NCBI RefSeq assembly: GCF_024814375.1
Contig: NZ_JANUXX010000001.1
Location: 457,111 to 521,110, forward strand
From: Streptococcus sciuri
GTDB lineage: Bacteria; Bacillota; Bacilli; Lactobacillales; Streptococcaceae
Reading direction: 5' to 3'
Length of the DNA stretch: 64,000 bases
In this document: positions 1-11,334 of the stretch, piece after piece
Layout: the number at the start of each line of letters is the position of its first letter
Position numbering within the stretch: position 1 is the first letter of the stretch
Position numbers and translations under genes: made by a program
The notes under the pieces: generated by a model
What the model saw: only the letters and a program-made list of their open reading frames with translations
Told to the model about the DNA's origin: nothing
Database searches by the model: none

Positions 1-450
1 TTAGCATCGCTTACTATACTCCTTAATTTCTAAATTTTCCCGAATTTTTCTTATGACTTTCTTAGCTATTTTTAACTCTGTCAGATCAATATCCGCTAGG
101 ATTTTATCATGAATCACCTGATGAAAATTTGCTAATTTTGCCGCTTTTTGATTTCCTAACGATGTCAAAACCAATTGCTTATAACGTTTATCTTTTTGAG
201 ATGGAATAACTTTGATGAAGCTATTTTTTTCCATCCGATTAATCAGATTACTAGCAACAGATTTTGAAATTTTCAATCTTTGTTCTATATCTTTGATAAA
301 AACTTCCTCACCAGAGTGCTTATAAAGATACATCACGACAAATCCCTGTGGGCCACTTAAATGCTCAACATCATGTTCTTTTGCAATTTGCTGAACACGT
401 CTTTCAAACAGAGTCACTAAGTTTCGTAAATCACTAAAAGGGTCTCCCAT
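1..450 (-). CDS. MarR-family transcriptional regulator
   Basis: A 149-residue winged-helix repressor of MarR type. The central part (about residues 50-95) has the typical layout: a recognition helix around KISKSVASNLINRME, then a wing with KDKRYKQLVLT. These proteins dimerise and bind palindromes near promoters, often of efflux genes, and release DNA on binding small phenolic or drug ligands. It lies downstream of a three-gene MacAB-like efflux operon on the same strand, separated by a terminator, and has its own promoter. A perfect inverted repeat over the efflux promoter (3811-3840) is the obvious candidate operator. That regulatory link is inferred from position, not shown. Full length for the family. 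Confidence 0.88.
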   Translation of the reverse strand: MGDPFSDLRNLVTLFERRVQQIAKEHDVEHLSGPQGFVVMYLYKHSGEEVFIKDIEQRLKISKSVASNLINRMEKNSFIKVIPSQKDKRYKQLVLTSLGNQKAAKLANFHQVIHDKILADIDLTELKIAKKVIRKIRENLEIKEYSKRC

Positions 451-500
451 AAAAACACCTCACTTTTTTAGAAAAGGTTCAATTAGTTTCTATGATAATT

Positions 501-529
501 ATTTTATCTTTCTTCTAAAAATTTGTCAA
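501..529 (-). promoter_or_regulatory. Promoter of the marR-type gene
   Basis: Reading the minus strand, TTGACA (524-529), a 17-bp spacer and TAAAAT (501-506) form a near-consensus vegetative promoter about 50 bp upstream of the repressor start codon. An AT-rich partial dyad (around 480-510) overlaps the -10 region and could be an autoregulatory site, but it is imperfect. Confidence 0.6.
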
Positions 530-563
530 TAAATAAGTTTCCAAGAGAACTATTTTTTCAGAC

Positions 564-594
564 AAAAGCCAGCCGATAGTATCGACTGGCTTTT
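564..594 (-). terminator. Intrinsic terminator after the efflux operon
   Basis: Two 14-nt arms (564-577 and 581-594) pair with a single mismatch and are followed on the minus strand by a T-rich tract. The structure overlaps the stop codon of the permease gene. It separates the efflux operon from the downstream regulator. The plus strand is also T-rich, so it may act in both directions. Confidence 0.7.
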
Positions 595-1837
595 ATTCAT
601 AACGAAGAGCATCAATCGGATTGAGTTTACTTGCTTTATTGGCTGGCAATATACCAAACAAAATCCCAATAATTGCTGAAAAGAACAAACTAAACAAAGC
701 TACTTGTGCGGACACTGTTGGTTTGATCAGACTCTGAAGGGAAGCAATAAGTGCTGACGAACCATAAGCTAAACCTAGACCGATCAAACCACCAATCAAG
801 GTTAAAACCATAGATTCAATCAAAAATTGCATCAAAATTTTAGAACGTGTCGCACCTATAGCCTTTCTAAGCCCAATCTCACGCGTACGTTCTGTCACAG
901 AGACAAGCATGATATTCATCACACCAATGCCACCTACAAGCAGAGAAATAGCGGCTATACCACCGATAACACCTGTCATGATACCAACTTGCTGATTCAC
1001 ACTATTGATAATCGCTGTCATATCATAGCTAGCAAAATGCCCACCTTTAGCATGACTAAGCTTTGTCAAACGATTACCAATCTCCTCACCTAAGCGATTG
1101 GCTTGCGTTACATCCTCAATGTGGAAATACATATTGCCTATTTCTTTTTCTCCCATTTCAGAAGCCAGCTGAGTATTGGTCATCAAAGCATTTCCATCCC
1201 CAGCACCATACAATGCACTACCCGCATCAGGGTCTTTATAAACTCCAATGACACGATATTCTTTATTTGAAACGGTAACTAATTTATTCAACGCTTTTTT
1301 CGGTGTTTGAAACAAGTACTTAGCAACCTTTTCTTCTAGTAACATCACACGTGAAAAGTTTGTATAGTCACTCTCTTGAAAAGAACGTCCTGCGACTACA
1401 TTATACTTCTTTATTCCCATAAAAGTGCGATTGATTCCTGTAATAGCCACATTATCCATTGTTTTCTTCTGATAGCTGACTTTCCCTACTGATTGGTTTG
1501 TGACATAGTAGCCTGTTACTTCTGGGAAATCTTTGACGATAGAGGCTAGCCACTCTTCTTTTATTTCCGGTTCATTCGTCTCATCGCCACCAGCTTCTAT
1601 CATCCCCCCCTCTTTAGCTGCTGCTTGCTCAAGTTTTTCGGTTTCTTTAGACTTGTAATAAACTTGTAAATCCTTTTGCGTTGCAGTTATCTCATCTAAG
1701 ACACCTGCCCGCATACCGTCCCCCAAAGCCATAATCAGAACCACAGATGCAACTCCGATGATAATACCCAACATCGTCAAAAGAGAGCGCATCTTATGCG
1801 CCATGATTGAACTTAAAGCAAATTTCCAATTTTCCAT
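593..1837 (-). CDS. MacB/FtsX-type ABC transporter permease
   Basis: A 414-residue ABC permease of the MacB type. It has an N-terminal membrane segment (about residues 17-40, LLTMLGIIIGVASVVLIMAL), a large extracytoplasmic domain of roughly 230 residues, and three C-terminal membrane segments starting near residue 285. The cytoplasmic ERTREIGLRKAIGA motif after the second segment is the hallmark coupling helix of this family. It ends in IDALRYE, also typical. It works with the ATPase and adaptor encoded just upstream (gaps of 10 and 24 bp). Such tripartite systems in Gram-positives export peptides or antibiotics. The substrate cannot be read from the sequence. Confidence 0.88.
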   Translation of the reverse strand: MENWKFALSSIMAHKMRSLLTMLGIIIGVASVVLIMALGDGMRAGVLDEITATQKDLQVYYKSKETEKLEQAAAKEGGMIEAGGDETNEPEIKEEWLASIVKDFPEVTGYYVTNQSVGKVSYQKKTMDNVAITGINRTFMGIKKYNVVAGRSFQESDYTNFSRVMLLEEKVAKYLFQTPKKALNKLVTVSNKEYRVIGVYKDPDAGSALYGAGDGNALMTNTQLASEMGEKEIGNMYFHIEDVTQANRLGEEIGNRLTKLSHAKGGHFASYDMTAIINSVNQQVGIMTGVIGGIAAISLLVGGIGVMNIMLVSVTERTREIGLRKAIGATRSKILMQFLIESMVLTLIGGLIGLGLAYGSSALIASLQSLIKPTVSAQVALFSLFFSAIIGILFGILPANKASKLNPIDALRYE

Positions 1838-1847
1838 TCACTTCTCC

Positions 1848-2558
1848 TTACCCTATTCGGACGCTATCTGTCGTATCTAGTGTAATCTCACCATCACGAA
1901 TGACAATCTTGCGTTTAGCATAATCTGCAATTTCTGGTTCATGGGTTACCATGATAATGGTTTTTCCCTCTTCGTTGAGAGCGGTTAGAAGCTCCATAAT
2001 TTGCTCACCTGTCTTGGTATCTAGCGCTCCAGTAGGCTCATCAGCAAGGATAATTGAGGGGCTATTAACCAAAGCTCTTGCAATAGCGACTCGTTGCTTT
2101 TGCCCACCAGATAGTTCAGATGGTAAATGATTCATACGCTCTTTTAACTCTACCTTTGATAAATATTGTTCAGCAAGCAATTTTCTTTTTTTAGCAGACA
2201 TTCCTGCATAGACTAAGGGCAACTCCACATTTTGTCTCGCATCCAACTTTGAAAGCAAGAAAAATTGTTGAAAAACAAATCCAATTTCCTCGTTGCGTAC
2301 TCTTGCTTGTTCCTTTTCATTGAGTACTTCAACATTCTCATCATTGAGCCAATAATCACCAGATGTTGGATGATCTAGAAGTCCTATCATGTTCATCAAA
2401 GTTGACTTTCCTGATCCAGAAGGACCCATAATAGCTAGAAATTCGCCCTCTTTTACCGTCAAATCAATGCCTTTTAGAATTTGAAGTTCTTCTTCACCAT
2501 TCTGATAACTTTTCACAATCTGACTGAGTTTGATTATCGTTTTAGGATTAGCTGTCAT
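1848..2558 (-). CDS. MacB-like ABC transporter ATPase
   Basis: A 236-residue ATP-binding subunit of the LolD/MacB group. Walker A is GPSGSGKST (about residues 45-53), the Q-loop is in FVFQQF, the signature is LSGGQKQR (about 148-155) and Walker B is IILADEPTGALD (about 169-180). The aspartate-rich segment after Walker B is characteristic of the MacB group. It energises the permease encoded downstream and is co-transcribed with the adaptor gene upstream. All catalytic motifs are intact, so the transporter should be functional. Confidence 0.9.
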   Translation of the reverse strand: MTANPKTIIKLSQIVKSYQNGEEELQILKGIDLTVKEGEFLAIMGPSGSGKSTLMNMIGLLDHPTSGDYWLNDENVEVLNEKEQARVRNEEIGFVFQQFFLLSKLDARQNVELPLVYAGMSAKKRKLLAEQYLSKVELKERMNHLPSELSGGQKQRVAIARALVNSPSIILADEPTGALDTKTGEQIMELLTALNEEGKTIIMVTHEPEIADYAKRKIVIRDGEITLDTTDSVRIG

Positions 2559-2582
2559 GGTATATCACCTCAATCTCTTATC

Positions 2583-3794
2583 TCATTCGGATACTACATC
2601 ATCTAGTTTTTGTCCGTTTTTAAAATCTGAACTTGGGTTTGCAATAACCGTTTGTCCTGTTTGCAACCCTGTTAAAACTTCCTGCGATTTAGCGTCGGCT
2701 TGCCCCAAGCTGACCTCTGCTTTGGCAATTTTTTGCTTGTCCTTATCGTAAACCCAGACATAAGCTTTCTTATTCTTTTTGACAATAGCCGATATCGGTA
2801 CTAAGGTATGCTTATCATTATTTTGCACTTCAAGAGATACCGTGTAACCTTGCTTCAACTCATCTAAAGGACTCGTAATATCTGCTTTGAACTCATAGTT
2901 CGACGCTGAAGCACCACTATTTGTCGCAGTTGTAGTAGCAGTTGTTGACGAATCATTTGGATAATTGGAAATATAAGAAATCTGTCCTTGCCATGTTTTA
3001 TCAGTATAGACTTTTGATTTGATAGTAACAGCTTGTCCAACCTTGACTGTTGATAAATCATACTCACTAAGATTTCCTTGAACTTGCAACTCTCCTTCTG
3101 TCGCGATATGAACCAATGTTTTATTTTCCTTTGAAGAGGGATCAATATCATTGTTAACTTCTACAACTGTTCCTGACACACGACTCGTCACGACAGTATC
3201 ATTCAAGGCAACTTGAGCTTTATTGACTTCTGCTTGTGCATCAGCATAGCTGTCATTCAAATCCTGCAACTGCTGATTGTAGTTAGCCTTATCCTGTGTT
3301 GCTTGTTGTTGACTTTGCTGAACAGTAGTTGCATTCTCCTCATCACTTGTCTCATTCGATGTCGTTTGCGTTGTTGCTGGAGCAACCCCATATGTCTTTA
3401 GATAATCAATCTGACGTCCAATCTTGTTAAGATTGCGCACAGCAGTATCGTAAGCGGCTTGAGCGGTTGTCTTATCATATTGAACAACTTGCTCTCCTGC
3501 ATCAACCTGTTGTCCAACAGATACCAAAACTTGCGCACTCGCTCCTTTGCTACTATCAAAGTAGACATATTGCTCAGCGTTTGCTTTCACAATACCCGTC
3601 AATATAGTAGATGTCGAAACAGTCCCTTCCTTAACCTGATAAGTTTTATATGAATCAGCTGTAACTGCCTGTTTTTTACTAGCATTCCCCGTCACTATAG
3701 CACTATAAATACCTACTACAATAGCTACTGCTAATCCTCCAAAAATAAGCACTTTTTTCTTTTTAGACCATTTTTTCTTTTGACGTCTTGCCAT
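2583..3794 (-). CDS. MacA/HlyD-like membrane fusion (adaptor) protein
   Basis: A 403-residue adaptor with a basic N-terminus and one membrane anchor (VLIFGGLAVAIVVGIYSAIV). A split lipoyl/barrel-sandwich domain follows, with a helical hairpin between the halves containing a Gln/Asn/Thr-rich stretch, then beta-barrel domains near the C-terminus. It is the extracytoplasmic partner of the MacB-like permease. I chose the ATG at 3794, which follows GGAGAAAGG, over an in-frame start nine codons upstream that lies inside the promoter dyad. It is the first gene of the efflux operon. Confidence 0.85.
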   Translation of the reverse strand: MARRQKKKWSKKKKVLIFGGLAVAIVVGIYSAIVTGNASKKQAVTADSYKTYQVKEGTVSTSTILTGIVKANAEQYVYFDSSKGASAQVLVSVGQQVDAGEQVVQYDKTTAQAAYDTAVRNLNKIGRQIDYLKTYGVAPATTQTTSNETSDEENATTVQQSQQQATQDKANYNQQLQDLNDSYADAQAEVNKAQVALNDTVVTSRVSGTVVEVNNDIDPSSKENKTLVHIATEGELQVQGNLSEYDLSTVKVGQAVTIKSKVYTDKTWQGQISYISNYPNDSSTTATTTATNSGASASNYEFKADITSPLDELKQGYTVSLEVQNNDKHTLVPISAIVKKNKKAYVWVYDKDKQKIAKAEVSLGQADAKSQEVLTGLQTGQTVIANPSSDFKNGQKLDDVVSE

Positions 3795-3810
3795 ACGACC
3801 TTTCTCCTTT

Positions 3811-3862
3811 ATATAATACAATCTAACAATTGTATTATATCCTAAAGAAATCTTAAATGCAA
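3811..3862 (-). promoter_or_regulatory. Efflux-operon promoter with overlapping palindromic operator
   Basis: On the minus strand, TTGCAT (3857-3862), a 17-bp spacer and TATAAT (3834-3839) form a strong promoter. A perfect 12-bp inverted repeat (arms 3811-3822 and 3829-3840, ATATAATACAAT / ATTGTATTATAT, 6-bp spacer) covers the -10 box and start site. A repressor bound there would block RNA polymerase. The neighbouring MarR-type protein is the likely ligand-responsive binder (inference). Confidence 0.75.
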
Positions 3863-3908
3863 GTCTTTTTATATTATATATAGATAATCATACAATATGA
3901 TAATACTA

Positions 3909-3941
3909 AAAAAGCACACCTCTTTAAGAAGTGTACTTTTT
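3909..3941 (-). terminator. Terminator of the pyr-car operon
   Basis: A hairpin with 16-nt arms (3909-3924 and 3926-3941), paired through a few G-U wobbles, lies directly after the carB stop codon. A run of T follows on the minus strand. Confidence 0.7.
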
Positions 3942-3942
3942 C

Positions 3943-6900
3943 CTAAATAGCTTGTGTGAGGAAGCTTCTGCTCTCCAGCACACGCACCATAGCATCAGCG
4001 GTATCCAGTGCTGTAAAGAGAGGAACGCCATGTTCAATAGCTGAGCTACGAATCACTTGACCATCACCATCAAAGGTGCGTTTTGTACCAACGGTGTTGA
4101 TGATAGCTTGTACCTTTCCTTGGCGGACAAGAGCAGGAATATCATTATCGTCATTTTCTCCTAACTTATGAACTAAAGTTGATGTTACACCGTTTGTATT
4201 AAAGAATTGTGCTGTTCCAGCAGTCGCTAAAATACTGTAACCAATATTTGCGAAACGTTTTGCTAATATAAGCGCTTCTTCTTTTGTATCATCAGCAATC
4301 GTAAAGATAACATTGCCAAATGGAGGTAAGTGGAAGTAAGTGGCTTCAAACGCTTTGTAAAGTGCTTTTTCAAGCGTCGTATCCGTTCCCATAACCTCAC
4401 CAGTAGATTTCATCTCAGGTCCTAGAAGACTATCGACTTTAGCCAGTTTGGTGAATGAGAAAACGGGTGCTTTGACGTGGACTTGCTGGCTTTCTGGATA
4501 AAGACCATCCTTGTAACCTTGATCTTTAAGACTCTCACCAAGAATAATCTTGGTGGCTACCTGCGCCATCGGAATATCTGTGACTTTAGAAAGGAAAGGC
4601 ACGGTACGACTAGCACGTGGATTCACCTCGATAACATAGACTGTTTCGTCTTTAATAACAAATTGGATATTCATCATACCGATACAGTTTAGTCCAAGAG
4701 CCAATCTTCTTGTATAATTCGTGATTATTTCTTTCACTTTTTCAGATAGACCTTGTGGAGGATAGACCGCCATTGAATCTCCAGAGTGAACACCTGCACG
4801 CTCTATATGCTCCATGATACCAGGGATAAGCACGTCCTTCCCATCTGAAATAGCATCCACTTCACATTCGCGACCAACAATGTACGAATCAACAAGGACT
4901 GGATGATCTGGGCTAGCTTTAACAGCTGTACGCATATAAGAACGCAAATCTGCTTCATTTTCTACAATTTCCATAGCACGTCCTCCAAGTACGTATGATG
5001 GACGAACAAGAACTGGAAAGCCTATCTTATTTGCAGCTGCCACTGCACCTTCCTCATCGGTTGCAGTTTGACCTGGTGGCTGAGGAATATTAAGTTCTTT
5101 AAGAGCTTGCTCAAACAAATCACGATCTTCTGCTCGATCAAGATCGGCTACTTGTGTTCCTAATATTTTGACACCTGCATTGGAGAGACTTTCAGCGAGA
5201 TTAATAGCTGTTTGTCCGCCAAACTGCACCACGACACCTTTTGGTTTCTCAAGATCAATGACATTCATCACATCTTCAAATGTCAATGGTTCAAAATAAA
5301 GCTTATCTGAAACAGAAAAATCTGTGGAGACCGTTTCTGGATTTGAGTTCATAATAATTGCTTCATAGCCTGCTGCTTGTATAGCCTTAACAGAATGCAC
5401 CGTTGCATAGTCAAATTCGACTCCTTGTCCGATACGAATAGGACCAGAACCAAGCACCAAGATTGATTCTTTATCAGATTTGATTGATTCATTTTCCCAC
5501 TCATAAGTTGAGTAAAAATAAGGTGTTGATGATTCAAATTCGGCTGCACATGTATCAACCATCTTATAAACTGGAATGATGTTATTTTTAACACGAATGA
5601 TACGCACATCATCGGCAGTCATGTTCCAAAGCTCTGCAATCTTACAATCAGAAAAGCCATTGCGTTTTGCTGTTTTAAGAACGTCAACGTCTCCAATATG
5701 AACCGCTAAGTCTTGCTCAATTTCAAAGATATGGAGTAATTTATCGAGGAAAAAGAGGTCAATCTTAGTCAAGTTAGCCAACTCATTAATCGTATAACCG
5801 CGACAAATAGCTTCAGAAAGATAGAAGAGGCGATCGTCTTGTGCTTTCACGATTTTATCAACAAGATTATCATCACTCACATCAGCAAGTTCTGGCATTT
5901 CATTGTGGTGGACACCAACTTCAAGTGAACGACAGGCTTTGAGGAGACTTTCCTCGATATTACGTCCAATCGCCATCACTTCACCAGTCGCTTTCATCTG
6001 TGTTCCTAAGCGACGTTCCCCATGCTCAAACTTATCAAATGGAAAACGCGGAATTTTAGCGACCACATAATCAAGAGCTGGTTCAAACATAGCATAAGTT
6101 GTTCCTGTAACAGGGTTAATCATCTCATCTAGTGTTAAGCCTACAGCAATTTTGGCAGCTAGTTTCGCAATTGGGTAACCGGTTGCTTTTGAAGCAAGAG
6201 CTGATGAACGTGATACACGTGGGTTCACTTCGATGACATAGTATTTAAAGCTATTTGGATCAAGTGCAAGTTGGACATTACATCCTCCTTCAATTTTTAG
6301 AGCACGAATGATTTTGAGACTAGCATCACGTAGCATCTGATTTTCAATATCTGAGAGGGTTTGCGTTGGAGCAAATACGATTGAATCACCAGTATGAATC
6401 CCAACGGGATCAAAGTTTTCCATATTACAAACAACAAGAGCATTGTCAGCAGCATCACGCATCACTTCGTATTCAATTTCTTTGAAACCAGCAATTGAAC
6501 GCTCAATCAAACATTGGGTGACTGGTGAAAGTTTAAGTCCGTTTTCAGCAATTTCACGGAGTTCCTCTTCATTAGCACACATACCACCACCTGTTCCTCC
6601 AAGAGTAAAAGCAGGACGCACGATGACCGGATAGCCAATACTATTGGCAAAAACAATTGCTTGTTCAACCGTATGAACAATTTCAGATTCTGGAATAGGC
6701 TGTTTAAGATCTTCCATGAGTTGCTTGAAGAGATCACGATCCTCTGCTTGGTCAATAGCAGAAAGTTTAGTACCCAGCAATTCCACACCAAGCTCATCAA
6801 GAATCCCTGCTTTTGACAATTCCATTGCCATATTTAGCCCTGTCTGACCACCAAGGGTCGGTAAAAGAGCATCTGGGCGCTCTTTTCTAAGAATACGTGT

Positions 6901-7122
6901 CACAAACTCCATTGTGATAGGCTCGATATAGACCTTATCAGCAATCTCCTTATCTGTCATGATGGTTGCTGGGTTTGAGTTGACAAGAACAACGCTATAG
7001 CCTTCTTCTTTGAGTGCAAGACAAGCTTGTGTCCCTGCATAATCAAATTCAGCCGCCTGACCAATAATAATTGGACCAGAACCGATGACCATGATTTTCT
7101 TTATATCTGTACGTTTTGGCAT
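3943..7122 (-). CDS. carB: Carbamoyl-phosphate synthase large subunit
   Basis: A 1059-residue large subunit that makes carbamoyl phosphate from ammonia, bicarbonate and two ATP. It shows the duplicated architecture: an N-terminal carboxyphosphate ATP-grasp half and a C-terminal carbamate half, each starting with a GSGPI nucleotide loop ([11 protein letters not shown] and [11 protein letters not shown]), an oligomerisation domain between them, and a C-terminal MGS-like allosteric domain (from about residue 930). The start MPKRTD at 7122 fits the family; an upstream in-frame GTG adds 11 unlikely residues. It is the last gene of the pyr operon, 62 bp after carA, and feeds PyrB and possibly the nearby ornithine carbamoyltransferase. 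Confidence 0.97.
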   Translation of the reverse strand: MPKRTDIKKIMVIGSGPIIIGQAAEFDYAGTQACLALKEEGYSVVLVNSNPATIMTDKEIADKVYIEPITMEFVTRILRKERPDALLPTLGGQTGLNMAMELSKAGILDELGVELLGTKLSAIDQAEDRDLFKQLMEDLKQPIPESEIVHTVEQAIVFANSIGYPVIVRPAFTLGGTGGGMCANEEELREIAENGLKLSPVTQCLIERSIAGFKEIEYEVMRDAADNALVVCNMENFDPVGIHTGDSIVFAPTQTLSDIENQMLRDASLKIIRALKIEGGCNVQLALDPNSFKYYVIEVNPRVSRSSALASKATGYPIAKLAAKIAVGLTLDEMINPVTGTTYAMFEPALDYVVAKIPRFPFDKFEHGERRLGTQMKATGEVMAIGRNIEESLLKACRSLEVGVHHNEMPELADVSDDNLVDKIVKAQDDRLFYLSEAICRGYTINELANLTKIDLFFLDKLLHIFEIEQDLAVHIGDVDVLKTAKRNGFSDCKIAELWNMTADDVRIIRVKNNIIPVYKMVDTCAAEFESSTPYFYSTYEWENESIKSDKESILVLGSGPIRIGQGVEFDYATVHSVKAIQAAGYEAIIMNSNPETVSTDFSVSDKLYFEPLTFEDVMNVIDLEKPKGVVVQFGGQTAINLAESLSNAGVKILGTQVADLDRAEDRDLFEQALKELNIPQPPGQTATDEEGAVAAANKIGFPVLVRPSYVLGGRAMEIVENEADLRSYMRTAVKASPDHPVLVDSYIVGRECEVDAISDGKDVLIPGIMEHIERAGVHSGDSMAVYPPQGLSEKVKEIITNYTRRLALGLNCIGMMNIQFVIKDETVYVIEVNPRASRTVPFLSKVTDIPMAQVATKIILGESLKDQGYKDGLYPESQQVHVKAPVFSFTKLAKVDSLLGPEMKSTGEVMGTDTTLEKALYKAFEATYFHLPPFGNVIFTIADDTKEEALILAKRFANIGYSILATAGTAQFFNTNGVTSTLVHKLGENDDNDIPALVRQGKVQAIINTVGTKRTFDGDGQVIRSSAIEHGVPLFTALDTADAMVRVLESRSFLTQAI

Positions 7123-7184
7123 AATGATGATACAAATCCTTTCCTTATTTATCACATCTCTACATGATAAGAGATCAATCTGCT

Positions 7185-8273
7185 TTAACGTTTAGCAAAA
7201 TCTGCTTGATAGGCTTCAATCATTTCTAAAAATTCATCAAACAGATAGCTAGCATCATGCGGACCTGGCGCTGCATCGGGGTGAAATTGTACTGAAAAAG
7301 CAGGAAAGTCACGATGTCTCACACCTTCCACAGACTTGTCGTTTATTTCTTCGTGAGTGATGATGAGACAATCTGGAAGTGTATCGCGTTCAACCGCATA
7401 ACCATGGTTTTGACTGGTAAAATCAATACGACCTGTTGCAATCTCACGCACAGCGTGGTTAAATCCACGATGACCAAAGGTCATTTTATAGGTTTTAGCA
7501 CCATTAGCTAGACTAAAAAGCTGATGTCCCATACAGATACCAAAAATCGGAATTTTCCCCTGAATACCCCGAATCATCTCAAGCGCTTCAGAAAGATCTT
7601 TGGGATTACCAGGCCCATTTGAGAGCATAACACCATCAGGATTTAGCGTTAAAATCTCTTTGGCAGTTGTATTATAAGGCACAACCGTTACGTTGCAATC
7701 ACGCTTTGAAAATTCACGCAAAATGGAATGCTTCAAGCCAAAATCCACAAGAACAATATTCTTACCAACACCCGGTGCTGGATAAGGTGTTTTAGTTGAG
7801 ACTTGCTCGATATTATTAGTAGCAAGAACTGTTGCTTGCAATTGATCACAAAGATGATCCATACTATCATTGAGTCTGTCTGTCAAAGTCGCTTTCATTG
7901 TCCCATGCTGACGGATAATCTTAGTCAAAGCACGTGTGTCAATTCCAGAAATTCCTGGGATATTTTTAGCTTTCAAAAATGTATCTAGTGACATTTGGTT
8001 TCGCCAATTACTAGCAAGTCGAGTATTTTCACTGACAACAACTCCCTTACACGTCGGCTGGATGGACTCATAATCATCTCTATTAATCCCATAATTACCA
8101 ATCAAAGGATATGTGAAAGTTAGAATTTGTCCGTTATATGATTGGTCAGTGATGGATTCTTGGTAACCCGTCATTCCAGTATTAAAGACAATCTCACCAG
8201 TGACATCAATATCTGCACCAAAAGCATCTCCTTCAAAGATTGTTCCATCTTCTAATATTAAAAGTCGTCTCAT
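7185..8273 (-). CDS. carA: Carbamoyl-phosphate synthase small (glutaminase) subunit
   Basis: A 362-residue glutamine amidotransferase subunit. The N-terminal CarA domain begins [14 protein letters not shown]. The class I glutaminase domain has its nucleophile in GICMGHQLF and its histidine in [10 protein letters not shown]. It releases ammonia from glutamine and channels it to CarB. The ATG at 8273 follows GGTGGAG and matches family N-termini; the longer open frame upstream overlaps the pyrB stop and is not needed. It lies between pyrB and carB on one transcript. Confidence 0.96.
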   Translation of the reverse strand: MRRLLILEDGTIFEGDAFGADIDVTGEIVFNTGMTGYQESITDQSYNGQILTFTYPLIGNYGINRDDYESIQPTCKGVVVSENTRLASNWRNQMSLDTFLKAKNIPGISGIDTRALTKIIRQHGTMKATLTDRLNDSMDHLCDQLQATVLATNNIEQVSTKTPYPAPGVGKNIVLVDFGLKHSILREFSKRDCNVTVVPYNTTAKEILTLNPDGVMLSNGPGNPKDLSEALEMIRGIQGKIPIFGICMGHQLFSLANGAKTYKMTFGHRGFNHAVREIATGRIDFTSQNHGYAVERDTLPDCLIITHEEINDKSVEGVRHRDFPAFSVQFHPDAAPGPHDASYLFDEFLEMIEAYQADFAKR

Positions 8274-8307
8274 ATCTCCACCCTTTCTTATCATGTACTT
8301 GATTTTA

Positions 8308-9234
8308 TTAGGACTTTCCACGTAAAATAGCTTCCAAAATAGCCATGCGCACAAAGACACCATTTTGCATTTGTGTTACAATGCGTGCTTTGGGAGATTC
8401 AACTAAGTTATCTGCGATTTCAACACCACGATTAACAGGCGCTGGATGCATGATGATAGCATGATCTCTTAGACGCTCATAACGCTCCATTGTAAGACCA
8501 AACTGTTTGTGATAAGCCTCTTTTGAAAAGCTCTCTTTACCATCATGACGCTCATGCTGAACACGCAATAACATCAAAACGTCCAATTCCTCAATGACAT
8601 CATCAAGATCAACGTAAGTTCCATAAACATCAAACTCACTTGAGTACCACTCTTTAGGACCTGCAAAGTAAAGTTTAGCACCTAGACGTTTTAAAATCTG
8701 CATATTAGATTTTGCAACACGCGAATGTGTCAAATCACCTGCGATAGCAATTTTCAACTGATCAAAGCATCCAAATTCTTGGTAAATGGTCATTAAATCT
8801 AACAGGCACTGACTCGGATGTTGCCCAGAACCATCACCTCCATTGACAATAGCAGTTTGAATCGTTCTGCTATCAATCAGCTGTTTGTAATAATCCACTT
8901 CTTGGTGACGAACGACACAGATATCCACACCAAGTGCGCTCATCGTTAAAATAGTATCATAAAGAGTCTCACCCTTATTGACTGAACTTGTCTTTGCATC
9001 AAACTCAATGACATCCAGTCCTAACTTACGCTCAGCTACTTCAAACGACTTATGCGTCCGTGTTGACGACTCAAAGAAAAGATTAGCTGCAAAATATTGT
9101 CTATCCAAGGAAAACTCAGCACACCCTTTTTTAAAAGCAATACCACGCTCAATCAAACCTAGAACCTCATCGTTTGTCAAAGTGTCCATCGCCACTAAAT
9201 GCTTTAGCGATACTTGTCCATCTGTAACAACCAT
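8308..9234 (-). CDS. pyrB: Aspartate carbamoyltransferase catalytic subunit
   Basis: A 308-residue enzyme that joins carbamoyl phosphate and aspartate in the committed step of pyrimidine synthesis. The carbamoyl-phosphate loop [10 protein letters not shown] (about residues 54-63), HPSQCLLD and the domain-closure motif HPAPVNRG are all present. No regulatory PyrI is encoded, as expected for Gram-positives. It directly follows pyrR. In many streptococci the uracil permease gene pyrP sits between pyrR and pyrB, but here the gap is 47 bp and pyrP is absent. Confidence 0.96.
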   Translation of the reverse strand: MVVTDGQVSLKHLVAMDTLTNDEVLGLIERGIAFKKGCAEFSLDRQYFAANLFFESSTRTHKSFEVAERKLGLDVIEFDAKTSSVNKGETLYDTILTMSALGVDICVVRHQEVDYYKQLIDSRTIQTAIVNGGDGSGQHPSQCLLDLMTIYQEFGCFDQLKIAIAGDLTHSRVAKSNMQILKRLGAKLYFAGPKEWYSSEFDVYGTYVDLDDVIEELDVLMLLRVQHERHDGKESFSKEAYHKQFGLTMERYERLRDHAIIMHPAPVNRGVEIADNLVESPKARIVTQMQNGVFVRMAILEAILRGKS

Positions 9235-9281
9235 TAGTTTACCCTCGATTCCTTAATCTTTTACTCTATTGTCGCTACTCT

Positions 9282-9806
<525 letters not shown>

Positions 9807-9830
9807 TCACCTCTCTAGAAATATAGAAAA

Positions 9831-9925
9831 AATCTCCTTAACGTTAAGGAGATTCCACAAATAACTGCGTGCAAAAAGCACCCTGTCCTTTTATCGTCGT
9901 CTCCTTACTTGCCTCACGGGACAAG
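9831..9925 (-). promoter_or_regulatory. PyrR-binding leader and attenuator terminator
   Basis: On the minus strand the leader contains a short stem-loop with loop sequence TCCCGTGAGGC (9908-9925), matching the conserved PyrR-binding loop. A perfect 24-bp palindrome follows (9831-9854, arms AATCTCCTTAAC / GTTAAGGAGATT) with a T-run just before pyrR. The standard reading is that PyrR-UMP stabilises the first hairpin and lets the terminator form. Only this one attenuator is seen in the operon. Confidence 0.88.
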
Positions 9926-9947
9926 ATTAAAGGATATTGTTGTCACT

Positions 9948-9975
9948 ATTATACCAAAACAAAACCATTTTGCAA
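9948..9975 (-). promoter_or_regulatory. pyr operon promoter
   Basis: Minus-strand TTGCAA (9970-9975), a 16-bp spacer and TATAAT (9948-9953), with an upstream TG giving an extended -10. It starts transcription just ahead of the PyrR-binding hairpin. Confidence 0.7.
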
Positions 9976-9986
9976 GTATTACATGC

Positions 9987-10874
9987 TTAGTTACGCAATT
10001 TCTCTAACGTTTCTTGGAAAATAGCTGGCGCATCCACACTAAAGGTCATGAGCTCACCTGTTGTCGGATGGGTAAAACCAAGCGTTTTGGCATGAAGAAA
10101 CTGTCCGTGACCAGAAAGGGTCTTTCGTACCCCATAGACAGGATCCCCAGCAATGGGATGTCCGATATAAGCCATGTGCACCCTGATTTGGTGCGTCCGT
10201 CCTGTCTCGAGCGTCAGCTTTAAAAACGTATAATTTCCAAAACGCTCCAAAACTTGAAAACGTGTCAGAGCAGGTTTTCCTTTTGCTGTGACCGCTTGTT
10301 TTTTACGGTCTTTGTCGCTACGACCTATCGGAGCTTCAATCACACCGCAATTATTTTGTAAATTGCCATGTACAATAGCCACGTATTGACGAAGAGATTT
10401 TTTCTTTTTGAGTTCTTTTGCAAGAGATTGATGCGCTTTGTCATTTTTTGCCACCATCAAAAGCCCTGAAGTATCCTTATCAATACGATGTACTATTCCT
10501 GGACGAACAACACCATTGATAGTAGATAAATCCTTGATGTGGTAAAGTAGAGCATTAACTAAGGTACCACTCGTATGCCCTACCGAAGGATGAACTACCA
10601 TTCCTTGAGGTTTATTGACAACCGCTACATCCTTATCTTCGTAGATAATATCGATAGGGATATTTTCAGGTTGATAATCCAGAACTTCTTCTTTTGGTAA
10701 CTCGTAGCTGATGACATCACCTATCTTAACAGCATATTTTGCTTTTTGTGTTTGATTGTTGACCAAAATCATGCCAGTTTTTATCGCTTCATTGGCTTGG
10801 CTACGCGATAACTCAGTCAAATCAGCAACTGCCTTATCAAGGCGCATCCCCGCCTCTTTAACGATGACTTTCAT
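9987..10874 (-). CDS. rluD: RluD-family 23S rRNA pseudouridine synthase
   Basis: A 295-residue pseudouridine synthase. An N-terminal S4 RNA-binding domain (about residues 1-65) precedes the RluA-type catalytic domain with [14 protein letters not shown], which holds the catalytic aspartate. RluD-type enzymes modify helix 69 of 23S rRNA. The start at ATG 10874 follows GGAGGG and overlaps the end of lspA by 17 bp, implying translational coupling. The pair rluD-lspA is conserved in streptococci. Confidence 0.92.
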   Translation of the reverse strand: MKVIVKEAGMRLDKAVADLTELSRSQANEAIKTGMILVNNQTQKAKYAVKIGDVISYELPKEEVLDYQPENIPIDIIYEDKDVAVVNKPQGMVVHPSVGHTSGTLVNALLYHIKDLSTINGVVRPGIVHRIDKDTSGLLMVAKNDKAHQSLAKELKKKKSLRQYVAIVHGNLQNNCGVIEAPIGRSDKDRKKQAVTAKGKPALTRFQVLERFGNYTFLKLTLETGRTHQIRVHMAYIGHPIAGDPVYGVRKTLSGHGQFLHAKTLGFTHPTTGELMTFSVDAPAIFQETLEKLRN

Positions 10875-11322
10875 CTTCTTCCCTCCATAGTGCAATCATG
10901 AGAATAACAACACCGATACTGAGGTAAGCGTCAGCGACATTAAATATAGCAAAGTCCATAAAATCCAAATGAACCATATCCACTACATACCCAAGACGCA
11001 AACGATCACAAAAATTCCCCAGACCACCAGCGATAACTAAAATCAAGCCTATCAATAGCCAGCAACTGCCATTAATATGCCTTATCAGATAATAAATAGC
11101 AAGACTAACAACAATAACTGTGATAAACATAAAAAACCATTGCTGGTTTTGCAACATTGAAAAGGCTGCTCCTCGATTTTGTAAGTAAGTCAAACTAAAG
11201 ACACCCTTTAAAAAAGGGCTGAGACTACCTAAGGAAATGTTATTAACAATCCAAAGTTTACTCAACTGATCCAATACAATCAAGACGACAACACTAACCA
11301 TAACTCCTATCTTTTTAGCCAT
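10858..11322 (-). CDS. lspA: Lipoprotein signal peptidase II
   Basis: A 154-residue membrane aspartyl protease that cleaves prolipoprotein signal peptides after lipid attachment. Four membrane helices are visible. The two catalytic aspartates lie in the conserved boxes [18 protein letters not shown] and FNVADAYLS. The length is normal. It sits 12 bp after the LysR-type gene and overlaps rluD. Confidence 0.95.
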   Translation of the reverse strand: MAKKIGVMVSVVVLIVLDQLSKLWIVNNISLGSLSPFLKGVFSLTYLQNRGAAFSMLQNQQWFFMFITVIVVSLAIYYLIRHINGSCWLLIGLILVIAGGLGNFCDRLRLGYVVDMVHLDFMDFAIFNVADAYLSIGVVILMIALWREEDESHR

Positions 11323-11334
11323 ACTTTTTTATTC

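Noticed and set aside
7123..7155. A longer CarB N-terminus from GTG 7155
   Set aside because: The extra residues are not family-like and ATG 7122 begins with the conserved MPKRTD.
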